Origin: Kribbella sp. VKM Ac-2569
GTDB lineage: Bacteria; Actinomycetota; Actinomycetes; Propionibacteriales; Kribbellaceae
Length of the DNA stretch: 64,000 nt
Reading direction: 5' to 3'
Assembly: GCF_004216905.1 (NCBI RefSeq)
Contig: NZ_SGXJ01000005.1
Coordinates: forward strand, 186,001-250,000
Shown piece after piece: positions 58,674 to 64,000 of the stretch; position 1 is the first letter of the stretch, and each line of letters begins with the position of its first letter. The notes beneath the pieces were generated by a model. It ran no database searches. It saw only the letters and a list, made by a program, of their open reading frames with translations, and was not told the origin of the DNA. The translations under genes were made by a program, and so were the position numbers.

Positions 58674-59498
58674 TTACTCGCTGACGCCGCGACTGAGCAG
58701 AACGGTCGCGATGAAGGTCCGGTACAGCTGCAGCGGGTCATCATTGCGCAAGGCAACGACCTTCTCTTCGCGCCGCTCGACGCCGCGCAGCTCACAGGCC
58801 AGCTCGGCGAACGCGCCGTTGTGGAAGCGAACGGTCAGCTCGGCGGGCAGCGGGATGCTCGGCAACCGGATGTCGCTCAACCGGGCGAGCGCGCGGCGGG
58901 CACCGTCGTGGATCAGCTCCCGGGCCCGTTCCGGATGCACCGACAGGGCAGCGTTGTGCGAGACCGAGTCCTTCACCACGACCGATTCGATCTCCGGGCA
59001 GAACGCCTGTGCCTCGTCGATCGTCACCCGGTCGCCCGAGATCAGTACGACGGGAACGCCGTGCGCCAGCGCTGCTAGCGCGTTGATCCCGGCCTCACCG
59101 GTGATCGCGCCGTTCAGCCGGACCTCGGCGATCGCGCGCGGGTTGTACGTGTGGTGCAGCACGGACGACGTCGACCCCGCCGACCCGTGGTACGAGACGA
59201 AGAACGCGGCGTCGAACGAGTCGTCGAGGCCTTGCATCATGTACAGCGGCTTGTGCTTCCCGGACAGGTAGCTCGCGCGGCCGTGCAGCTCGTCCGGACG
59301 CAGGTTCTGCATCGTCGAGTGCGAGTCGTTCACCAGGAACTCGGTCCCGCCCGCGGCCAGCGCGCCGTCGATCGCCGCGTTCACCTCAGCCTGCAACTGA
59401 CCCCGGTAGTACTCGTACTCCGGACCGGGTCCGCGACACTGGCTCCAGTCGACGACCCCCGCCGTACCTTCCATGTCCGTTGACAAGAAGATCCTCAT
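58674..59498 (-). CDS. M55 family D-aminopeptidase (DppA type)
   Basis: A 274-residue zinc D-aminopeptidase. Metal ligands and nucleophile match Bacillus DppA: Asp8 and Glu10 (STDMEG), His60 (NDSH), His104 (SYHGSAG), the catalytic His115 (VLHHTYNP) and Glu135 in TGEAG. It cleaves D-Ala-containing dipeptides, useful in peptidoglycan peptide recycling. It directly follows the glucarate dehydratase gene with no spacer, so it is likely in that operon. Confidence 0.93.
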   Translation of the reverse strand: MRIFLSTDMEGTAGVVDWSQCRGPGPEYEYYRGQLQAEVNAAIDGALAAGGTEFLVNDSHSTMQNLRPDELHGRASYLSGKHKPLYMMQGLDDSFDAAFFVSYHGSAGSTSSVLHHTYNPRAIAEVRLNGAITGEAGINALAALAHGVPVVLISGDRVTIDEAQAFCPEIESVVVKDSVSHNAALSVHPERARELIHDGARRALARLSDIRLPSIPLPAELTVRFHNGAFAELACELRGVERREEKVVALRNDDPLQLYRTFIATVLLSRGVSE

Positions 59499-60818
59499 CT
59501 ACCGCACCATACAAGGCCGTTTCGGGTCGAACTCCCAGTCCTCGATCAGGTACTGCATCGCGATCGCGTCGTTCCGTGCGCCGAGGCCGTGCTCCAGGTA
59601 CAGCTCGTGCGCGGTCGCCAGCGCGTCGTGGTCGAGTTCGATCCCGAGCCCGGGCCGCGTCGGTACGGCGATCTCGCCGCCGGCGATCTGCAGCGGCTCC
59701 TTCGTCAGCGCCTGCCCGTCCTGCCAGATCCAGTGGGTGTCAAGCGCGGTGATGTCACCCGGCGCGGCCGCGCCGACGTGGGTGAACATCGCCAGCGAGA
59801 TGTCGAAGTGGTTGTTGGAGTGCGAACCCCAGGTCAGCCCGAAGTCGTGACACAGCTGGGCGACCCGCACCGATCCGGCCATCGTCCAGAAGTGCGGGTC
59901 CGCCAGTGGGATGTCGACCGCGTCCGTCCGGATCGCGTGCGCGAGCTCGCGCCAGTCGGTCGCGATCATGTTGGTCGCCGTCCGCAGACCGGTCTGCCGC
60001 TTGAACTCGGCCATCGTCTCGCGCCCGGAGAACCCGGACTCAGCGCCGCACGGATCCTCGACATACGCCAGTACGTCGTCCAGACCCGAGCAGACCGCGA
60101 CGGCCTCGCGGACCAGCCACGCGCCGTTCGGGTCGACCGTGATTCGCGCCGACGGAAACCGCTCGTGCAGCGCCCGGACCGCGTCCACCTCGACATGAGG
60201 ATCGAAGACGCCACCCTTGAGCTTGAAGTCCGCGAACCCGTACCGCTCCTGCGCCGCCTCGGCCAGCTCGACAACTGCCTCGGCGGTCAGGGCAGGCTTC
60301 CGCCTGAGCTGCGACCACCTGTCATCGTCACCATCCGTCCGGTAGGGCAAGTCCGTCCGCGTAACGTCCCCCACATAGAACAGGTATCCGAGCACCGGGA
60401 CCGCGCTGCGCTGCTGCCCGTCACCGAGCAAATCAGCGACCGGTACGCCGAGATGCTGCCCGAGCAGATCGAGCAGCGCCGACTCGAGCCCGGTCACCGC
60501 ATGCACCGTCGTCCGGAGGTCGTACGTCTGCAGCCCGCGGCCACCGCTGTCGAGACCCTCGAAGGTACTGGAGACCGAGCGGATCAGCTGCCGATGCCTG
60601 CCGAGTGATTGGCCGACGAGAAGCGGAGCGGCGTCGCGGATCGTGGTGGCGATCTTCGCGCCGCCAGGGACCTCGCCGAGGCCGGTGTTGCCCGCGCTGT
60701 CGGTGACGATCACGACGTTGCGGGTGAAGAACGGACCGTGCGCGCCGCTCAGATTCAGCAGCATGCTGTCGTACCCGGCAACCGGTACGACCTCCACCGA
60801 CGTGACGGTAGGCGTCAT
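59499..60818 (-). CDS. gudD: Glucarate dehydratase
   Basis: A 439-residue enolase-superfamily enzyme that dehydrates D-glucarate (and L-idarate) to 5-keto-4-deoxy-D-glucarate. Landmarks: KxK bases Lys199/Lys201 (FKLKGG), metal ligands Asp229 (VDPNGAW), Glu254 (YVEDPCG) and Asn283 (ATNMIATDW), and the His333 base in WGSHSNNH. Its length fits GudD (about 440). ATG 60818 overlaps the kdgD stop. Galactarate can enter the same route through epimerisation. Confidence 0.96.
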   Translation of the reverse strand: MTPTVTSVEVVPVAGYDSMLLNLSGAHGPFFTRNVVIVTDSAGNTGLGEVPGGAKIATTIRDAAPLLVGQSLGRHRQLIRSVSSTFEGLDSGGRGLQTYDLRTTVHAVTGLESALLDLLGQHLGVPVADLLGDGQQRSAVPVLGYLFYVGDVTRTDLPYRTDGDDDRWSQLRRKPALTAEAVVELAEAAQERYGFADFKLKGGVFDPHVEVDAVRALHERFPSARITVDPNGAWLVREAVAVCSGLDDVLAYVEDPCGAESGFSGRETMAEFKRQTGLRTATNMIATDWRELAHAIRTDAVDIPLADPHFWTMAGSVRVAQLCHDFGLTWGSHSNNHFDISLAMFTHVGAAAPGDITALDTHWIWQDGQALTKEPLQIAGGEIAVPTRPGLGIELDHDALATAHELYLEHGLGARNDAIAMQYLIEDWEFDPKRPCMVR

Positions 60819-61729
60819 TTCACCTTCTTGATCAACTCGGCGAGCTGCGCGAGCTCCGCATCGCTGAGGTCCTGCAACGGCGGCCGGACCGGACCGGCGC
60901 CGCGCCCGATCACGTTGACGCCGGCCTTCACGATCGAAACGGCGTACCCCTTGGTCCGATCGCGGATGTCGAGGTACGGAATGACGAACTCCCGCAGCTT
61001 TTGGTAGACCGAATCGCGGTCCTGGGCGATCACGTCGGCGTAGAAGCCGAGCGCGAACTCAGGCACGAAGTTGAAGATCGCCGACGAGTACGTGCTGTAC
61101 CCGAGCTGCAGCAACGGCAGCGCGAAGGTCTCCGCCGTCGGCAGCCCGCCGACGTACGTGAGCCGCTCGCCGACCCGCGCGTACGTCCGCGTCATCTGCT
61201 CGACGTTCCCGACCCCGTCCTTGAGGCATACCAAATTCGGGTTCCGGTCCGCGAGCTCGGCCACCGTCACGTCGTCGAGGATCGCATTCGCCCTGCTGTA
61301 CACCGTCACTCCGAGCGATGTACTGCGGCACACCGTCGACACATGCTCGATCAAACCACGCTGACCGGCCTCGGTCAGGTACGGCGGGAACAGCAGCACC
61401 CCGTCCGCACCAGCCGCCTCTGCCGCCTGGGCGCCCGCCACCGCGGAGGCGGTTCCACCGGTCGCCGGCGCGATCACCGGGACCCGCCCGTTCACCTCCG
61501 AAACAGCGGTCCGTACGACGGTGTCGATCTCCGCCGGCGTCAGCGAGAACCCCTCGCCGGTCCCGCCAGCGGCGAACAGGCCCGCGACGTCGAACTGGCT
61601 GAGCCAGGACAAGTGCTCGCGGTACCCAGCCTCGTTGAAGCTGAGGTCCGCGTGGAAGTGCGTCACGGGGAACGAGAGCAAGCCGGTCTTGAGCTGGGCG
61701 GCGAGTTCGGTGGGGGAGTAGTGGGTCAC
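60815..61729 (-). CDS. kdgD: 5-dehydro-4-deoxyglucarate dehydratase
   Basis: A 304-residue DapA-family aldolase-type dehydratase/decarboxylase. The GTG at 61729 (MTHYSPTELAAQLKTG) removes a long N-terminal extension that has no family match. Key residues: Tyr144 in VYSRANAI, Schiff-base Lys170 in LVCLKDGVGN, and GGTGEG (55-60). It converts 5-keto-4-deoxyglucarate to 2,5-dioxovalerate plus CO2, the step after GudD. The gene is coupled to gudD by ATGA. Confidence 0.95.
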   Translation of the reverse strand: MTHYSPTELAAQLKTGLLSFPVTHFHADLSFNEAGYREHLSWLSQFDVAGLFAAGGTGEGFSLTPAEIDTVVRTAVSEVNGRVPVIAPATGGTASAVAGAQAAEAAGADGVLLFPPYLTEAGQRGLIEHVSTVCRSTSLGVTVYSRANAILDDVTVAELADRNPNLVCLKDGVGNVEQMTRTYARVGERLTYVGGLPTAETFALPLLQLGYSTYSSAIFNFVPEFALGFYADVIAQDRDSVYQKLREFVIPYLDIRDRTKGYAVSIVKAGVNVIGRGAGPVRPPLQDLSDAELAQLAELIKKVK

Positions 61730-61762
61730 GCCGCTCAGCGTAGGAAGCCGCGTGGATACCTG

Positions 61763-61780
61763 TCCAAGATCGATTTTGGA
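61763..61780. promoter_or_regulatory. LysR-box-like dyad before kdgD
   Basis: TCCAA-N8-TTGGA, an 18-base dyad of T-N11-A style, lies 34-51 bases upstream of the kdgD start in the short gap after lysR. The upstream gene is a LysR regulator, so this may be its binding site controlling kdgD-gudD. Confidence 0.4.
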
Positions 61781-61781
61781 T

Positions 61782-62660
61782 CTAATGATGCTCTGGGAGC
61801 ATCGTGAGGACGCGCTGCAGGACCGGGCTGGTCGCGTCCCGCCGCCAGATCGCATGCAGCTCGACCGCTTGGCCCGGCCCGTCCAGGGCGCAGTACGTCA
61901 CGCCCTCGACGCCGAGGTGCCGTGCCGACGCCGGTACCAGCGCGACGCCGCGACCGGCGGCGACCAGCAGGATCACGGTGAGGATCTGCTGCACCCGCTG
62001 CTCGATCCGCGGATGCGACGCGGCGAGGAACCGCACAGTCAGCTCGTGGAAGTACCGGGCCTGGGTCGGCGAGTAGCTGATCACCTGCTCCCCGCTGAAG
62101 TCCGCCGAGGTCAACGGCCGGCCGAGCGCGGCGAGCCGATGGTTGCCGGGGACAACAGCACACAGCGGTTCGCGGAAGACGATCCGGGAGTCCAGTACGT
62201 CGGAGTCGAACGGCGGCCGTCCGAGCCCGAGATCCAGCTCACCGCGCAGGAGCCCGTCGATCTGCGCGGGAGTGACCCGCTCGTGCAGGATCACGTCGAC
62301 GTCCGGCAGTTCCTCGGACAGCCGGCGCAGCAGCGGCCCGAGGGTTCGGATCGCCGACGTAGCCGTGAACCCGAGCCGCAGCGTCCCCGCCGCGCCCTGG
62401 TCCACTCGCCGCGCGAGATCACCCGCGGTCTCGACCAGCGCGAGCAGGCGGCGCGCCTCGGTGAGGAACGCCTGCCCGGCCTCGGTCAGCTCGACCTTGC
62501 GGTTGTCGCGTTCGAGCAGCCGCGCACCGACGGCCCGCTCGAGCTTCTGCACCTGACGGCTCAACGGCGGCTGGGTCATGTTCAGCCGGTCGGCGGCGCG
62601 ACCGAAGTGCAGTTCTTCGGCGACCGCGACGAACGCGCTCAGCTGGTCGAGCGAAAACAT
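61782..62660 (-). CDS. LysR-family regulator of the glucarate cluster
   Basis: A 292-residue LysR regulator. HTH at about 5-62 (EELHFGRAADRLNMTQPPLS) and a periplasmic-binding-like effector domain (LRLGFTATSAIRTLGPLLR at about 93). It lies between kdgD-gudD and the divergent TctC gene. Its promoter region is shared with the transporter, so it probably coordinates uptake and catabolism of glucarate. Confidence 0.93.
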   Translation of the reverse strand: MFSLDQLSAFVAVAEELHFGRAADRLNMTQPPLSRQVQKLERAVGARLLERDNRKVELTEAGQAFLTEARRLLALVETAGDLARRVDQGAAGTLRLGFTATSAIRTLGPLLRRLSEELPDVDVILHERVTPAQIDGLLRGELDLGLGRPPFDSDVLDSRIVFREPLCAVVPGNHRLAALGRPLTSADFSGEQVISYSPTQARYFHELTVRFLAASHPRIEQRVQQILTVILLVAAGRGVALVPASARHLGVEGVTYCALDGPGQAVELHAIWRRDATSPVLQRVLTMLPEHH

Positions 62661-62772
62661 GATGCAGGAAAGGTATCACTCGATGCCACATCGGCCTTGG
62701 ACACGCATGATCGAGCGTCCCTACGCTCACGCAATCGAGCTGGACGACCACTCTCCGCGGAGGAGGATTCCG

Positions 62773-63774
62773 ATGCTGTTCAAGCTCAACCGCCAGGTCC
62801 TGGTGATGGCGGTCAGTGCTTCTGTCCTGCTGGCTACCGGTTGCGGTGGGGTCAAGACGACCTCCACCGGCGGCGAGGGTGACTATCCGACCGGCAACAT
62901 CCAGATGAGCGTCGGTGCTTCTCCCGGCGGTAGTACCGACCTGATCACGCGAGCGATCGCGGAGGGCGTCGGCAAGGAACTCGGTGTTTCGGTGCCGGTG
63001 GTCAACAAACCCGGTGCGAACGGCGCGCTGAACGCCAAGGAACTGCAGGCCGCGAAGCCGGACGGCTACAAGATCGCGGTCCAGAACGCGTCGCTGTTCA
63101 CCATCACTCCGCTCGCGGTGTCGGCCAACGAGGTGGTGAAACTCGACGACTTCGACCTGCTCGGCGGCATCTCGCAGGACGACTACGTGCTGATCGCGCC
63201 GGTCGGCTCCGGCTACAAGACGATCGCCGACCTGAAGAAGGCCGGCAAGAACATCAAGTACGGCACCACCGGTGTCGGCACCGGCGCGCAACTCGCGTCC
63301 GCCTTGACGTTCAAGCAGGCCGGCATCCCCGCAACCGACGTACCGTTCGACGGCGGCGCCCCGGCGCTCACCGCGTTGCTCGGCAGTCAGGTCGACGTGG
63401 CAACGATCCAGGTCGGCGACAGCATCGAGCAGATCAAGGCGAAGAAGGTCGTCCCGCTCGCGGTCTTCTCGGGCGAGCGGATCAAGTTCCTGCCCGACGT
63501 ACCGACCGCCAAGGAGCAGGGGTACGACGTCGTGGTGTCGCAGTACCGCTTCCTCACGGCGCCGAAGGGTACGCCGGACAACGTCAAGACGAAGCTGGCC
63601 GACGCGGCGAAGAAGACCTACGCGACCGATGCGTACAAGAAGTTCAACGACGCGCACTGCCTGACGCCGATCGAGGTGTCGCCGGACGAGGTGCGGAAGA
63701 TCCTCGACGGGTACGCGACGAAGTACAAGGGACAGCTCGAGCAGTTCGGGATCTCGCTGGCGGCCAAGAAGTGA
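62773..63774 (+). CDS. Tripartite tricarboxylate transporter substrate-binding lipoprotein TctC
   Basis: A 333-residue solute-binding protein. ATG 62773 follows AGGAGGA by six bases. Lipobox LATGC with Cys24. The TctC/Bug fold is shown by SPGGSTDLITRAIAEGVGKE, VNKPGANGALNAKELQAAKP and TTGVGTGAQLASA. It binds a dicarboxylate outside the cell; the divergent glucarate genes make glucarate or galactarate the best guess. Confidence 0.94.
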   Translation: MLFKLNRQVLVMAVSASVLLATGCGGVKTTSTGGEGDYPTGNIQMSVGASPGGSTDLITRAIAEGVGKELGVSVPVVNKPGANGALNAKELQAAKPDGYKIAVQNASLFTITPLAVSANEVVKLDDFDLLGGISQDDYVLIAPVGSGYKTIADLKKAGKNIKYGTTGVGTGAQLASALTFKQAGIPATDVPFDGGAPALTALLGSQVDVATIQVGDSIEQIKAKKVVPLAVFSGERIKFLPDVPTAKEQGYDVVVSQYRFLTAPKGTPDNVKTKLADAAKKTYATDAYKKFNDAHCLTPIEVSPDEVRKILDGYATKYKGQLEQFGISLAAKK

Positions 63775-64000
63775 GTGAAGCCGCTCTGCGGGAAGAGCTC
63801 GCCGAGGATCGGCCGCCGCACGCGGGCCCGTGGTCCCAGCTCGGGGCTGCGGTCGTCGCCGCTGTCGTCGGCATCGCTGGAGTGATCGGGTCGCTCGCGC
63901 TCGGGTTGGGTCGGTTGACCCAGCCGGGGCCGGGCCTGTGGCCGTTCGTGGTCTGCGTTGTCGTGACCGTGCTGTCGATCGCCCTCGCACTGGTCGGTCG
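63771..64000 (+). CDS. TctB small membrane subunit, 5' part
   Basis: The frame opens at GTG 63771, overlapping the tctC stop (GTGA), and runs off the window, giving about 76 residues. After a hydrophilic head (SEAALREELAEDRPP) come two hydrophobic stretches separated by GLGRLTQPGPGLWPF, the conserved PGPGLWP turn of TctB proteins. A tctA gene is expected just beyond. Confidence 0.85.
   Translation, partial: MSEAALREELAEDRPPHAGPWSQLGAAVVAAVVGIAGVIGSLALGLGRLTQPGPGLWPFVVCVVVTVLSIALALVG

Noticed and set aside
1..64000. tRNA, rRNA or riboswitch
   Set aside because: I looked for cloverleaf ends, conserved rRNA words and cobalamin or SAM riboswitch boxes before the B12 and methyltransferase genes and found none I could support. 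A covariance-model search would be decisive.

Overview
The window is GC-rich, densely packed, mostly translationally coupled DNA from a soil or plant-associated actinobacterium. Gene content (Tat and lipoprotein binding proteins with no ATPase gene beside them, MeaA-type mutase, many ECF, GntR, LysR and LacI-type controls, actinobacterial MurA with Asp at the catalytic Cys position) and heavy use of gtac/cgtac words suggest a Kribbella-like member of the Propionibacteriales. That genus assignment is an inference. I see no rRNA, tRNA, CRISPR array, prophage or intact insertion sequence.

Region 1 (1-18803) is a glycan-use locus. Leftward: an unusual HTH-FCD regulator, an amidohydrolase (lactonase type), a Tat-exported GH95 enzyme and a second GH95-like/DUF5703 enzyme cut by the window edge. 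Rightward: a binding protein and two permeases, a cytoplasmic toroid-type protein, an RraA-family protein, two tandem secreted beta-helix proteins (GH141-like), an SDR, a CaiB-type CoA-transferase, an enoyl-CoA hydratase and an MBL hydrolase. GH95 plus GH141-like enzymes point to fucosylated or rhamnogalacturonan-type plant glycans. The CoA branch suggests that the released acid is processed by an unusual route.

Region 2 (18804-23876) holds a second ABC importer (two permeases then a Tat-lipoprotein) behind a LacI-type operator, a strong bidirectional terminator hairpin, and a convergent secreted SGNH hydrolase with its own LacI-type operator.

Region 3 (23876-36230) is mostly housekeeping: Ski2/Mtr4-type helicase, FabV, MurA, PduO-type adenosyltransferase, SppA, a sigma factor fused to a CU044_5270-like domain, a small membrane protein, a STAS protein, a MeaA-type B12 mutase and an aldo/keto reductase. 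The adenosyltransferase can supply the cofactor of the mutase.

Region 4 (36243-55148) is accessory: a two-domain glycosyltransferase, an MFS protein with an apparent internal deletion, an FCD-regulated cytosine-deaminase-like amidohydrolase with two near-identical operators, a toroid glycosidase-like protein, an SDR divergent from a SigG-like ECF factor, a PEP-mutase-like enzyme and AhpD-like protein, a TetR/MDR oxidoreductase/ABC exporter unit with paired palindromic operators, a desaturase, a secreted orphan and a MocR regulator.

Region 5 (55149-64000) begins with the only intergenic stretch over 300 bases. It contains two strong inverted repeats, one of them a 120-nt nested structure. Then come homocysteine methyltransferase, D-amino-acid oxidase, a phytase-like esterase, a D-aminopeptidase, and a D-glucarate/galactarate catabolic set (glucarate dehydratase, KdgD, LysR) divergent from a tripartite tricarboxylate transporter that runs off the end.
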